A stretch of DNA of 64,000 nt, taken from the NCBI RefSeq assembly GCF_000384255.1, contig NZ_KB913035.1, positions 967,362 to 1,031,361 on the forward strand, given 5' to 3'. A model generated the notes under the pieces. That model ran no database searches. It was not told the DNA's origin and was given only the letters and a program-made list of their open reading frames with translations. Each line of letters starts with the position of its first letter. Position 1 is the first letter of the stretch. Made by a program: the position numbers and the translations under genes. Shown piece after piece: positions 28,289 through 37,685 of the stretch. Origin of the DNA: Methylotenera mobilis 13 (GTDB taxonomy: Bacteria; Pseudomonadota; Gammaproteobacteria; Burkholderiales; Methylophilaceae).

Positions 28289-29236
28289 TTAATATCTCTC
28301 GCTATATTTCTTGCGTGTAATGTGGCCAATAATATTGAGTGTCAATGTCATTAGCATCAACACTAAGCCTGCTGCAAAAATACTTTGGTAACCAATACTG
28401 CCATGCGGTAAGTCACCCATCGCAACTTGCACAATATAAGCAGTAATCGTGGCCGCGGCATCCATCGGGTTAAACGTTAAATTTGGCTGCTGGCCAGCGG
28501 CAATAGCGACGACCATGGTCTCACCAATCGCACGTGATATGCCTAAAATGTATGCAGCAACAATTCCAGAAACTGCGGCAGGAGTGACCACTCTGATCGC
28601 AGTTTGAAAACGCGTTGCACCCATCGCGTAAGAGCCTTCTCGCATACTCATTGGTACTGCACGCATTGCATCCTCAGATAGCGAGGCAATGTATGGAATA
28701 ATCATAATGCCAATCACAATACCTGAGCTCAGCATATTAAAAGTTGGCAAGTCTGGCATGATTTTTTGTAAAAGAGGTGTGATAAACAGCAGTGCAAAAA
28801 ATCCGAACACAATGGTTGGTACGCCTGCGAGTAACTCTAGGATTGGTTTTACTGTTTCACGTACACGATGCGACGCAAACTCTGAAAGGTAAATGGCGCT
28901 AATGGTGCCGATAGGCACCGCGATTACCAGAGCAACTCCTGTCACCGTGAGTGTGCCAGAAACTAAGGGCAATATGCCGTAGCGTGGATTTTCAAACAAT
29001 GGTGTCCACACGGTGTCCGTTAAAAACGCTGTAACAGAGACGTGTTCAAAGAACCCATAAGATTCATACAGCAGAATACCCATAATTGCTGCAGTCGTTA
29101 ACACGGCAGAGAATGCTGCTAGCATTAAAATAAATTCGATTACGCGCTCTTTTAAATGGCGAGTAAAATTTTTTGATAAACGATCACTAATTTGAGGCGT
29201 TAATGAGTTATTTAGCACTTGGGTTACCGTATTCAC
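28289..29236 (-). CDS. pstC: Phosphate ABC transporter permease PstC
   Basis: Partner permease of PstA. It is 315 residues, with a cytoplasmic N-terminal about 35 residues before the first helix. The EAA loop is MREGSYAMGATRFQTAIRVV, followed by AIGETMVVAIAAGQQPN. It is separated from pstS by 95 bases that contain a large hairpin. Confidence 0.96.
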   Translation of the reverse strand: MNTVTQVLNNSLTPQISDRLSKNFTRHLKERVIEFILMLAAFSAVLTTAAIMGILLYESYGFFEHVSVTAFLTDTVWTPLFENPRYGILPLVSGTLTVTGVALVIAVPIGTISAIYLSEFASHRVRETVKPILELLAGVPTIVFGFFALLFITPLLQKIMPDLPTFNMLSSGIVIGIMIIPYIASLSEDAMRAVPMSMREGSYAMGATRFQTAIRVVTPAAVSGIVAAYILGISRAIGETMVVAIAAGQQPNLTFNPMDAAATITAYIVQVAMGDLPHGSIGYQSIFAAGLVLMLMTLTLNIIGHITRKKYSERY

Positions 29237-29273
29237 GTTATATATACCAGCTAGTTTATATTATTTGTAAAAC

Positions 29274-29320
29274 GACGATTGTTTGAAATACACATTTGTC
29301 AGTGTCTTCAAACAATCGTC
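29274..29320 (-). terminator. Large hairpin between pstS and pstC
   Basis: A 14-bp perfect inverted repeat (29274-29287 and 29307-29320), with inner ACAC/GTGT arms that extend the stem. It begins 11 bases after the pstS stop. It probably attenuates read-through or protects the pstS mRNA so that PstS is made in excess over the permeases. Confidence 0.7.
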
Positions 29321-29331
29321 AGCCAAGCATG

Positions 29332-30333
29332 TTATTTGATACGTGCTAGCAATTCTTCAATTTTTACACCTACTTCAGCTTTACCACCAAACCCTGTACC
29401 TGGTTTTAGTGCTTTCCAGTGAGTAATCACTGCTTTTTGCTCTTTAGCTGGTAGTGCAACGTATTTTACTTCTTCAATTAACGGTTTGCTATTTTCAAGG
29501 TAGTAGTTAACAAATGCCTTTACTTCTGGTTTGAACGCTGCAGCCGTTGCATTGACATAAATAAAGATCGGACGAGCAAGTGGTTGATAAGAGCCGTCTT
29601 CAATCGATGCTTTTGAAGGTAATACTGCAGGTTTTCCTGCTTTTTCGATAATTGCTACGGCAGTTAACTTGTCTTGGTTTTCTTCGTAGTAAGCGTAGCC
29701 AAAATAACCAAGTGCACCTTTGTCACCTACAACACCTTTAACCAAGACATTGTCATCTTCAGAAGCGGTAAAGTCACCGCGGCTTGATTTTGCCTTACCT
29801 ACGATTGCCTCAGTGAAGTAGTCAAAAGTACCTGAATCAGCACCTGGACCATATAATTTAACTGGTGTATTTGGCCACGCTGGGTTTACTTGGTTCCAAG
29901 TCTTTACTTTACCCTGAGCTGCTGGTTCCCATAGTTTTTTAAGTTCAGCTGCTGTCATTTTCTTTGCGAACTCATTTTGCGGATTAATCACGACAGTTAA
30001 AGCATCATAAGCGACTGGTAGCTCAATAAACTGTACACCAGCTTCTTTACAAGCATCAATCTCTTTTTGCAAGATAGGGCGAGAAGCGTTCTGTACATCA
30101 GTTTCACCGCGGCAGAATTTCTTGAAGCCACCGCCGGTACCTGAAACACCCACTGTGACTTTAGTTTTTGTTGCTTTTTGAAACTCTTCAGCAACTGCTT
30201 CTGTAATTGGGTAAACTGTGCTTGAGCCATCGATTTTAACGATTTTTTCAGCAGCAATTGCCATGGTTGGTAGTGCAAATAATGATGCAACTAAACCGGC
30301 TATTGATGAGTATTTAGTAAACTGGGATTGCAT
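29332..30333 (-). CDS. pstS: Periplasmic phosphate-binding protein PstS
   Basis: Captures phosphate in the periplasm for PstCAB. It is 333 residues with a signal peptide ending near MAIAAEK (residues about 1-28). The phosphate-site loops include KIDGSSTVYPITEAVAEEF, VGVSGTGGGFKKFCRGETD and GPGADSGTFDYF. It is the first gene of the operon, with a Pho box and -10 just upstream. Confidence 0.97.
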   Translation of the reverse strand: MQSQFTKYSSIAGLVASLFALPTMAIAAEKIVKIDGSSTVYPITEAVAEEFQKATKTKVTVGVSGTGGGFKKFCRGETDVQNASRPILQKEIDACKEAGVQFIELPVAYDALTVVINPQNEFAKKMTAAELKKLWEPAAQGKVKTWNQVNPAWPNTPVKLYGPGADSGTFDYFTEAIVGKAKSSRGDFTASEDDNVLVKGVVGDKGALGYFGYAYYEENQDKLTAVAIIEKAGKPAVLPSKASIEDGSYQPLARPIFIYVNATAAAFKPEVKAFVNYYLENSKPLIEEVKYVALPAKEQKAVITHWKALKPGTGFGGKAEVGVKIEELLARIK

Positions 30334-30376
30334 GTGTTGCTCCTTATGAGAGTAGTCTGTTGTTAAACTTTACGTA

Positions 30377-30410
30377 TCATATGAAGCTAATGTGACAATA
30401 TAATGACAAA
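30377..30410 (-). promoter_or_regulatory. Pho box and -10 for pstS
   Basis: Minus-strand TTGTCAT (30404-30410), TATA, TTGTCAC (30393-30399), then 10 bases to TATGAT (30377-30382). Half-site spacing is 11 bases. This matches a PhoB-activated promoter. Confidence 0.8.
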
Positions 30411-30435
30411 AAATAAATTAGCAAAATGGTCCAAT

Positions 30436-30468
30436 AAAAAAAAGGCTCGAATAGAGCCCTTTTTTACA
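30436..30468 (-). terminator. Terminator of the DUF47-pit operon
   Basis: GGCTC (30444-30448) pairs with GAGCC (30454-30458), flanked by A-run and T-run arms. Read on the minus strand it ends in eight Ts, downstream of pit and upstream of the pstS promoter. Confidence 0.8.
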
Positions 30469-30495
30469 ATCAGTACAAATTATGCGTGTGATTGA

Positions 30496-31497
30496 TTACA
30501 TAAAACTGCGACCTAAGTGATAGCTTGCTGCAGCCATTAAGCCTGCACATGGAATGGTAAGCACCCATGCCCAAACAATTCTAGAAGCTAAGCCCCAGCG
30601 TACCGCAGAGGCGCGGCGAGATACCCCTACACCTACGATTGCACCTGTAATAGTGTGTGTGGTTGAAACTGGAATACCAAGCGATGTCGCTAAAAATAAT
30701 GCGATAGAGCCAGAGGTTTGTGCGCAGAATGCGCCAGTTGGACGAACTTTGGTGATGCCCATACCCATGGTACGTACAATACGCCATCCGCCCATCAATG
30801 TACCTAGGCCCATTGCTAGCTGACATGAAATCACTACCCAAAAGGGCACATGAAAATCGCCGTGCAAGTAGCCGTTTGCAAATAGCAGCACGGTGATAAT
30901 ACCCATCGTTTTCTGCGCATCGTTCGCGCCATGGCCTAGGCTAAATAGAGAAGATGAAATAAATTGCATCTTGTTAAAGCGGTTTTCTGTTTTGTAAGGT
31001 GAAGACCTTTGAAATAGCCACAGCACAATGACTGAAAACAACATGGCCAGTATCATGCCGAATAAAGGTGACAGGACGATGGCAACACCGGTAGTAATTA
31101 ATTTGCTACCGATAATAATTCCTTGAGTACCTGCATGTGCAACACCAGCACCTAGCAAGCCACCAATCAATGCGTGTGATGATGATGACGGGATGCCAAA
31201 CCACCAGGTGATGATGTTCCATGCAATTGCACCAACTAGCGCGCCAAATATTACTGCATTGTTCACAATGTTGGGGTCGATGATACCTTTACCAACGGTA
31301 TCAGCGACATGTAAGCCAAAAAACAAGAATGCACTAAAGTTGAAAAATGCTGCCCAAGCAACCGCAGCCTGCGGTGTGAGTAAGCGTGTTGAAACCATGA
31401 GTGCAATAGAGTTGGCTGCGTCATGGAAGCCGTTCATAAAGTCAAATATGAGGGCAACCACCACGAGAAACGCCATGATGAGAATTGCGTGATCCAT
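30496..31497 (-). CDS. pit: Low-affinity inorganic phosphate transporter (PiT family)
   Basis: Secondary transporter of metal-phosphate with protons in the inner membrane. It is 333 residues with about ten helices. Both PiT repeats are visible: FDFMNGFHDAANSIALMVSTR at the N-terminus and LGHGANDAQKTMGII after the central loop, plus GIPSSSSHALIGG and GIPVSTTHTITGA. It follows the DUF47 gene by 10 bases on the minus strand, the standard DUF47-pit pair. Confidence 0.95.
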   Translation of the reverse strand: MDHAILIMAFLVVVALIFDFMNGFHDAANSIALMVSTRLLTPQAAVAWAAFFNFSAFLFFGLHVADTVGKGIIDPNIVNNAVIFGALVGAIAWNIITWWFGIPSSSSHALIGGLLGAGVAHAGTQGIIIGSKLITTGVAIVLSPLFGMILAMLFSVIVLWLFQRSSPYKTENRFNKMQFISSSLFSLGHGANDAQKTMGIITVLLFANGYLHGDFHVPFWVVISCQLAMGLGTLMGGWRIVRTMGMGITKVRPTGAFCAQTSGSIALFLATSLGIPVSTTHTITGAIVGVGVSRRASAVRWGLASRIVWAWVLTIPCAGLMAAASYHLGRSFM

Positions 31498-31507
31498 TGT
31501 TTACCCC

Positions 31508-32164
31508 TTAGATGCGCTCAAGTACAACGCCATGGATTACATCTGCAACGTCTTCACAGCTATCAACTGCTTCTTCAAATAGATCGTAGAGTTCTTTTGA
31601 GCGGATTAAGGTACGAGCATCATCTTCTTCAGCAAATAAACGATGCATACCTGAGCGCATCACGTGGTCAGCTTCACCTTCAATGCTACTGATTTCTTCA
31701 CATGCTTGTAAAATGCGGCCAGAATTTTTCATGTCTGGCAACATGCTTACGGCCTCACGTACTTTTTCAGATGCACGTAACAGTATTTGGCCTAGGGCTA
31801 CCATTTCAGGGGTAAATGCGGTGTGACCGTATATTTTTGCGCTTTGTGGGATAGCTTCCATATAGTCGATGATGTCGTCTAACGCCATGGCAAGCTCACG
31901 AATTTCACGGCGGTCAAATGGTGTAATAAATGTTTTATGTAAGGAGAGTAAAATTTCTTTTGTGTATTCATCCGCTTCAGATTCGATTTTTCTAATTTCA
32001 GCAAAATGCTCATCGAATTTTTCGCTATCTCTTACTGCGGCCATCATGGCTAGTACTTTTGACCCTTTGACAGCACAGTCTGCTAGGCTGTTGAAAAGTA
32101 CAAAGTAATTGTCATTACGTGGTGAAATTGCAGCCATTAATCGACCAAGTGCAGCATTTGCCAT
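31508..32164 (-). CDS. DUF47 / PhoU-like phosphate transport regulator
   Basis: A 218-residue all-helical protein of the PhoU-like DUF47 family (YkaA/TIGR00153 type), thought to assist or regulate the neighbouring Pit transporter. Visible repeats are IRKIESEADEYTKEILLSLHKTF and ISSIEGEADHVMRSGMHRLF, each with the E-x-x-x-D metal-binding pattern of PhoU proteins. It is the first gene of the DUF47-pit operon. It is not the PhoU of the Pst system by sequence position. Confidence 0.88.
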   Translation of the reverse strand: MANAALGRLMAAISPRNDNYFVLFNSLADCAVKGSKVLAMMAAVRDSEKFDEHFAEIRKIESEADEYTKEILLSLHKTFITPFDRREIRELAMALDDIIDYMEAIPQSAKIYGHTAFTPEMVALGQILLRASEKVREAVSMLPDMKNSGRILQACEEISSIEGEADHVMRSGMHRLFAEEDDARTLIRSKELYDLFEEAVDSCEDVADVIHGVVLERI

Positions 32165-32184
32165 AGTTTTTTAACTCCCTTATT

Positions 32185-32202
32185 TGTTACAGTTTTGTTA
32201 CT
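32185..32202 (-). promoter_or_regulatory. GTAACA direct repeats before the DUF47-pit operon
   Basis: On the minus strand GTAACA occurs twice with 11-base spacing (plus-strand TGTTAC at 32185 and TGTTAC at 32196), 20-40 bases upstream of the ATG. The spacing is Pho-like but the sequence departs from consensus. Confidence 0.25.
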
Positions 32203-32450
32203 TTTAGATTAAAAATTCTTGAATATCGCAAGTTTAACCGTCTAGGCCGAAATCTGCGAGTATTTATATGTATTTAATAGAACTTTTTTGAGGGTCATCA
32301 ATAACTTTTGTATTTGATAGAAATGATTAACAGCAGTGAGACGTCAATTATATTTTGTTGTTTTATGAATAGTAAGTGCTCGTTAATCCTGCAATATGGC
32401 GTGGTAAGCCTTTGCTGTATAATGACGTTTTTTAGCAACACGTAAGCATT

Positions 32451-33555
32451 ATGGAAGCAGAACAACTCAATATTATTGCTAATCGCTTAAGCGATTTAGG
32501 CGAGCGTAACCTTGCTCTTCGGGGGTATCTTTGACTTTGAGACTAAGAGCCAGCGTTTAGAAGAAGTGAATGGGTTATTAGAAGACCCGAAAATTTGGGA
32601 TGACAATGCCAAGAGTCAGGCACTAGGTAAAGAAAAACGTAGTCTTGAAATGGTGGTAGAGACCCTCACGCATGTGCAATCTGGGCTTAAAGACGCGCAA
32701 GAATTGTTTGAGATGGCGCGTGAGGAAAATGACGACGACACTTTACTTAGTGTTGAGCACGACTCACTTGCACTCGAAAAGCAAATTGCGGAGATGGAAT
32801 TCAGACGCATGTTTTCTGGCGAGTTGGATTCTGCGAACTGTTTCATTGAATTTCAGTCTGGTAGTGGTGGCACTGAGGCACAGGATTGGGCCAATATGTT
32901 GTTGCGTATGTATTTACGCTACTGCGAGCGCAAAGGCTTTAAGGTCGAGGTGTTGGAAGAATCTGAAGGCGATGTTGCGGGTATTAAGGGCGCATCGATT
33001 AAAGTATCTGGCGATTACGCTTACGGTACGCTAAGGACTGAGAACGGTGTGCATCGTTTGGTGCGTAAATCTCCATTTGATTCTAATGCTAAGCGACATA
33101 CAAGTTTCGCAAGTGTGCAGATATTTCCTGAAGTAGATGACTCGATTCAAATCGACATTAACCCTGCCGATTTGCGTGTCGATACCTATCGTGCCAGTGG
33201 TGCTGGTGGGCAGCATATTAATAAGACAGATTCTGCGGTGCGTATCACGCATATTCCCACCAATACGGTGGTGCAGTGCCAAAATGATCGTTCGCAACAT
33301 CGTAATCGAGAAGAAGCGATGAATATGCTGAAAGGTGCGCTTTATAATTTAGAGTTGAATAAGCGTAATCAAGAAAAACAAGCGCTTGAAGATGCCAAAA
33401 CCGATATTGGTTGGGGTCATCAGATCAGGTCTTATGTGTTAGACCAGTCACGTATTAAAGATTTACGTACTGGTGTGGAAATTGGCAATACGCAAGGCGT
33501 GCTGGACGGCGACCTTGACCCATTTATTACCGAAAGTTTGAAGCAGGGAGTGTAG
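32451..33555 (+). CDS. prfB: Peptide chain release factor 2 with programmed +1 frameshift
   Basis: Recognises UGA and UAA stop codons. Translation starts at ATG 32451, reads 27 codons to an in-frame TGA at 32532-32534, and shifts +1 to continue from 32533. The full product is about 367 residues, normal for RF2. The recognition motif SPF ([15 protein letters not shown]) and the catalytic GGQ ([15 protein letters not shown]) are present in the downstream frame. It is followed after one base by the lysS start, the classical prfB-lysS pair. Confidence 0.96.
32521..32535 (+). promoter_or_regulatory. prfB frameshift site
   Basis: GGGGGT (internal Shine-Dalgarno-like, 32521-32526), then TAT, then CTT TGA C. 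This is the canonical RF2 autoregulatory signal: low RF2 causes pausing at UGA and slippage on CUU. Confidence 0.95.
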
Positions 33556-33556
33556 T

Positions 33557-35119
33557 GTGAGTAACGTGCAAAATAATGAACAAAATAATCAACAGATGAA
33601 TGAAGTGCCTGCCATTGATGAAAATCACGTGATCGCGGAGCGCCGTGAGAAATTAAAAGCAATCCGTGAAAATGCTAAATTAAATGGCAGTGTTGCTTTT
33701 CCTAATGACTTTAAACCAGAGCATCAAGCGGTAGCGTTACATGCTGAATTTGGTGGTTTTGATAATGAAGTGCTACAGCCGAGAGTTGTGCATGTGAGCA
33801 TTGCTGGTCGCATGATGCTTAAGCGCGTAATGGGTAAAGCGAGCTTTGCCACGGTTCAAGATAGCACTGGTCGCATCCAATTGTTTGTGTCTAAAGATAA
33901 CTTCACTGATGAAAATAGCGAAGCCGTTTATGAGGCATTTAAACATTGGGATTTAGGCGATATTATTGCGGCTAAAGGTTTGTTGTTTAAGACTAAAACG
34001 GGTGAGCTTTCAATCAAAGTCTCTGAGCTGCGTCTGTTGACTAAATCATTACGTCCGTTGCCAGAGAAGTTTCATGGTTTACAAGACCAAGAAGTTAAAT
34101 ATCGCCAACGCTATGTTGATTTAATGGTATCTGAAGAAACACGCGCAACCTTTATTGCACGTAGCAAAGTGGTTTCAGCGATTCGTAGCTTTATGCTTGA
34201 GAATCAGTTCTTAGAAGTAGAAACGCCAATGTTGCACCCGATTCCTGGTGGTGCATCAGCTAAGCCTTTTATTACACACCACAATGCATTAGACATGCAA
34301 ATGTATATGCGTATTGCCCCTGAGTTATATCTAAAGCGTTTGGTGGTAGGTGGTTTTGAGCGTGTGTTTGAGGTGAATCGTAACTTCCGTAACGAAGGCT
34401 TAAGCGTACGCCATAATCCAGAGTTCACCATGATGGAGTTTTATGCGGCTTATACCGACTACCTATGGTTGATGGACTTTACTGAGCGTTGCATCCGCAC
34501 GGCTGCAATTGCTGCTTGTGGTACTGCGGTATTGCAGTACCAAGGTCGTGAGTTAGATTTAAGCAAACCTTTCCAACGTTTAACCATTGTTGGCGCCATT
34601 CAAAAATATGCACCGCAATACACGCTTGAGCAATTGAACGATGCAAGTTTCTTGCGTGCAGAAATACTGAAATTTGGTACTAAGCCGTTTGACCATGCTG
34701 GGTTAGGTGCGTTGCAATTAGCTTTGTTTGAAGAAACAGCCGAAAGCCAGTTGTGGGAGCCTACCTATATCATTGATTATCCTGTCGAAGTCTCGCCTTT
34801 AGCACGTGCATCAGACAAAAACCCTGAAATTACAGAGCGTTTTGAGTTGTTTGTGACAGGGCGTGAAATCGCTAACGGTTTTAGTGAGTTAAATGACGCA
34901 GAAGACCAAGCGGCTCGTTTTCATGCACAAGTGAAAGCCAAAGAAGCGGGCGATCATGAAGCCATGTATTACGATGCGGATTTTATCCGTGCTTTAGAGT
35001 ATGGCATGCCGCCCACAGGTGGCTGTGGTATTGGTATTGATCGCTTAGTGATGATGATTACGGATAGTGCAAGTATTCGTGATGTAATTCTATTCCCACA
35101 TATGCGTCCAGAAGCTTAA
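33557..35119 (+). CDS. lysS: Lysyl-tRNA synthetase, class II
   Basis: Charges tRNA-Lys. It is 520 residues from GTG 33557, with GGGAG about 8 bases upstream. The N-terminal OB fold holds the anticodon ([23 protein letters not shown]). Class II motifs are [17 protein letters not shown] (motif 1-2 region), [20 protein letters not shown] (motif 2) and [12 protein letters not shown] (motif 3). The N-terminal 20 residues are Asn/Gln-rich. Confidence 0.97.
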   Translation: MSNVQNNEQNNQQMNEVPAIDENHVIAERREKLKAIRENAKLNGSVAFPNDFKPEHQAVALHAEFGGFDNEVLQPRVVHVSIAGRMMLKRVMGKASFATVQDSTGRIQLFVSKDNFTDENSEAVYEAFKHWDLGDIIAAKGLLFKTKTGELSIKVSELRLLTKSLRPLPEKFHGLQDQEVKYRQRYVDLMVSEETRATFIARSKVVSAIRSFMLENQFLEVETPMLHPIPGGASAKPFITHHNALDMQMYMRIAPELYLKRLVVGGFERVFEVNRNFRNEGLSVRHNPEFTMMEFYAAYTDYLWLMDFTERCIRTAAIAACGTAVLQYQGRELDLSKPFQRLTIVGAIQKYAPQYTLEQLNDASFLRAEILKFGTKPFDHAGLGALQLALFEETAESQLWEPTYIIDYPVEVSPLARASDKNPEITERFELFVTGREIANGFSELNDAEDQAARFHAQVKAKEAGDHEAMYYDADFIRALEYGMPPTGGCGIGIDRLVMMITDSASIRDVILFPHMRPEA

Positions 35120-35160
35120 GCATGAATATACTTTAAGCTTTATCGAGTAGTTTTACTTGG

Positions 35161-35193
35161 GCCCCGATTAGTGAATGCTAATCGGGGCTTTTT
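35161..35193 (+). terminator. Intrinsic terminator after lysS
   Basis: GCCCCGATTAG (35161-35171), loop TGAATG, CTAATCGGGGC (35178-35188), TTTTT. A perfect 11-bp stem. Confidence 0.92.
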
Positions 35194-35240
35194 GTTGCAT
35201 AAAAACAACATGTGAATAATTTATTTTTATAAATTTAGTT

Positions 35241-35258
35241 CTGTCATCAAACTGTCAT
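35241..35258 (+). promoter_or_regulatory. Perfect Pho box upstream of the porin
   Basis: CTGTCAT (35241-35247), CAAA, CTGTCAT (35252-35258): both half-sites match the E. coli consensus with 11-bp spacing. The -10 is less clear (CAAAAT at about 35269). The porin ATG is 70 bases downstream. Confidence 0.8.
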
Positions 35259-35327
35259 ACAGCTATCGCAAAATCCCTCCTGTTGAAAAAACGCAGTAAA
35301 TAATTATTAAATTAAGAGGGAATTTAA

Positions 35328-36764
35328 ATGAACTACAAATTACGTAGCTTGGTGGCAGCGACTATCACAGGTTCACTTATGTTAGGTCTTGCACAGCACG
35401 CTACAGCAGACTCTACTACTGATATTGTCAATGCGTTGGTGACTAAAGGGGTGTTAACCGAGGAAGAAGGTGCGTTGCTTACCAAGGGACGTGATAATGA
35501 AGTTGACACACAAAAGAAAAAAGAAAAGAAACAATGGTCAAACAAACTGTCTATCCGTGGTTACTTGCAAACACGTAATACTGCCATGGTGGGTGGTGAT
35601 GACGTAGGTGTCAACTTGTTTTCAGATCGTTCAGTTGGTAATGATCGCTCACTAGGTGATCAAGATAAAAGCTTTTTAATTCGTCGTGCACGCGTTGTTA
35701 TTTCAGGTGATGTAGGCGATCGCTTAGGTATTTATATCCAGCCAGATTTTGCTTCATCTGCTACTGGCGGCAATAATTTAGGACAGTTACGTGATTTTTA
35801 TGGTGATTTGTATTTAACTAAAGACAAAGTGCATCGTATACGTGTTGGCCAATCTAAAGTACCATTTGGTTTTGAAAACTTACAATCTTCACAAAATCGT
35901 TTAGCATTAGATCGTGCTGATGCATTAAACAGTGCGGTAAAAGATGAGCGTGATCTAGGTGCTTTTTACTACTACACACCTGAAACAACACAAGCCATGT
36001 TTAAAGAAATTATGGACTTGGGTTTAAAACACAGTGGAAACTATGGTCAGTTTGCTCTAGGTGCTTACAACGGCCAAGGTGCAAACCAACGTGAAGTGAA
36101 TGACAACTACCATATTGTAGCGCGCTATACTCAGCCTTGGAAAACAGAAACTGGCCAATTTTACGAAGCAGGTATTCAAGCTTATTCAGGTAACTATATC
36201 CCAGTTTCAACAGGTACTTACAGAAGAAGAAACCCTACAACAGGCGTTATAGCAACTACAGCAGCAGCACCGACTATTGCTGATAGAAACGGTATTAAAG
36301 ATGAGCGCGTAGCGTTAAGCTTTATGATGTATCCACAGCCATTTGGTCTCCAAGCAGAATGGAACTGGGGTAAAACACCAGGTTTAGACATCAATAAAGG
36401 TACAAATGGGACTATTGAAGAGCAGAGCTTAAACGGTGGTTATGTGCAAGCAATGTACAAAATTGATAATTTCAAATTCCTAGATACAAATGGCACTTTA
36501 ATTCCGTTTGTTAAGTGGCAGTACTATGATGGTTATAGCAAGGCAGAATCTAATGCAGCTCAAAACCGTGTAAATGATTGGGAAGTTGGTGCAGAGTGGC
36601 AAATTGCTCCTGAGGTTGAGTTTGTTGCATACTATCACCGTATGAAGCGCTCTAATCTAGTTCTTGGAGCAACTGCAGCTAATGCAGCGCTAGGTGGACC
36701 AAATACTGATTATGAAACATTTACTGCTGATGCTATACGTATGCAACTGCAGTTTAATTATTAG
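35328..36764 (+). CDS. Phosphate-selective porin OprO/OprP family
   Basis: Outer-membrane anion channel expected to admit phosphate or polyphosphate. It is 478 residues with a signal peptide ending at QHATA (residues 1-27). A short helix with a charged KKKEKK stretch follows, then a barrel opening with KLSIRGYLQTRN. Family marks are FLIRRARVVISGDVGDRL, RVGQSKVPFGFENLQSSQNR and a C-terminal aromatic residue (QFNY). An upstream Pho box supports phosphate-starvation induction. Selectivity for phosphate over other anions cannot be read from the sequence. Confidence 0.9.
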   Translation: MNYKLRSLVAATITGSLMLGLAQHATADSTTDIVNALVTKGVLTEEEGALLTKGRDNEVDTQKKKEKKQWSNKLSIRGYLQTRNTAMVGGDDVGVNLFSDRSVGNDRSLGDQDKSFLIRRARVVISGDVGDRLGIYIQPDFASSATGGNNLGQLRDFYGDLYLTKDKVHRIRVGQSKVPFGFENLQSSQNRLALDRADALNSAVKDERDLGAFYYYTPETTQAMFKEIMDLGLKHSGNYGQFALGAYNGQGANQREVNDNYHIVARYTQPWKTETGQFYEAGIQAYSGNYIPVSTGTYRRRNPTTGVIATTAAAPTIADRNGIKDERVALSFMMYPQPFGLQAEWNWGKTPGLDINKGTNGTIEEQSLNGGYVQAMYKIDNFKFLDTNGTLIPFVKWQYYDGYSKAESNAAQNRVNDWEVGAEWQIAPEVEFVAYYHRMKRSNLVLGATAANAALGGPNTDYETFTADAIRMQLQFNY

Positions 36765-36788
36765 TAATCTGATGGTTGCTTAATAGTG

Positions 36789-36819
36789 AAACCGTCGTGT
36801 TAAATTGACGTGACGGTTT
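36789..36819 (+). terminator. First hairpin after the porin
   Basis: AAACCGTC (36789-36796) pairs with GACGGTTT (36812-36819), followed by TTATC. A second, stronger terminator follows. Confidence 0.6.
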
Positions 36820-36845
36820 TATCTATTTTAATTAGCTTCAAATAG

Positions 36846-36869
36846 AAACCCGCATAAGCGGGTTTTTTT
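36846..36869 (+). terminator. Second terminator after the porin
   Basis: AAACCCGC, loop ATAA, GCGGGTTT, then further Ts to 36869. A strong intrinsic terminator. Confidence 0.88.
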
Positions 36870-36995
36870 AATTAGTAAGATAATGGTTGAAAAGTATGTG
36901 TGAGTTAATTAAGTTTGCTGAAGAAAGAGTGACTTGCTGACTTATCAAAAGATTTAACGGTGAAGATTTTTATTTTTTAAAGGGTTGTCGTATTG

Positions 36996-37685
36996 ATGAG
37001 AGTCACATTTTTGTCTATTTGGATGTTCTTCACTATGTTATTTTGCTCTGCACACGTCATTGCAAATAGTACGGAGGAAGATGGGCGTGTTTGGCTTAAC
37101 ATTCTGGCAAATGGGGCAACAGGTATCGATAAGTTGCGCTGGTATATGGAGCTACAGCCACGGTGGCGTGAAGAGGGTTCGCGTTTAGACCAAACATTAT
37201 TACGTCCTGCAATTTATTATAAATTAACTGAGCAGAGTAGTCTGTGGGCAGGCTATGCCTATGTAGTAACAGACCCTGCAGGTAAATCTGCATTTGATGA
37301 GCATCGTGTATGGCAGCAATATCTATATCAGTTTGCACCTATTCGCAATATATCTATACAAAGCCGTACGCGTTTTGAACAGCGATATATTGAAAATTCG
37401 GATGATACAGGGTATAAGTTCAGACAAATGCTCAGAGTTGTAACACCGTCTGGTGTTCATTCCAAATTGAGCTGGGTGTTTTATGATGAGTATTTTGTAA
37501 ATCTTAATCATACAGATTATGGTGCGCGAAAAGGTTTTGATCAAAACCGTGCATTTTTAGGTGGGAATTGGGCGCTTAATCCCGATACAAAACTAGAGAT
37601 AGGTTATTTAAATCAGTACGTCAACACTAAGCAAGCTGATCTTGTGAATCATGTATTTTCAACCACCCTCAATTTTTCATTTTAG
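36996..37685 (+). CDS. DUF2490 outer-membrane-like protein
   Basis: A 229-residue secreted protein of unknown function. A signal peptide spans about residues 1-24 (ends SAHVIA). The rest is rich in alternating aromatic and polar residues: WYMELQPRWREEG, LLRPAIYYKL, SLWAGYAYV, SIQSRTRFEQRYIE, and a terminal LNFSF, all suggesting a small beta-barrel, consistent with DUF2490. The ATG at 36996 is preferred over the TTG just before it. Two terminators separate it from the porin, so it has its own transcript. Confidence 0.75.
   Translation: MRVTFLSIWMFFTMLFCSAHVIANSTEEDGRVWLNILANGATGIDKLRWYMELQPRWREEGSRLDQTLLRPAIYYKLTEQSSLWAGYAYVVTDPAGKSAFDEHRVWQQYLYQFAPIRNISIQSRTRFEQRYIENSDDTGYKFRQMLRVVTPSGVHSKLSWVFYDEYFVNLNHTDYGARKGFDQNRAFLGGNWALNPDTKLEIGYLNQYVNTKQADLVNHVFSTTLNFSF

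Noticed and set aside
31508-32164. Calling the DUF47 gene phoU
   Set aside because: It pairs with pit and has the shorter DUF47 form; naming it phoU of the Pst system would overstate the evidence.
32451-32534. prfB as a pseudogene broken by a stop codon
   Set aside because: The TGA is embedded in the canonical RF2 frameshift signal and the remaining frame is intact.
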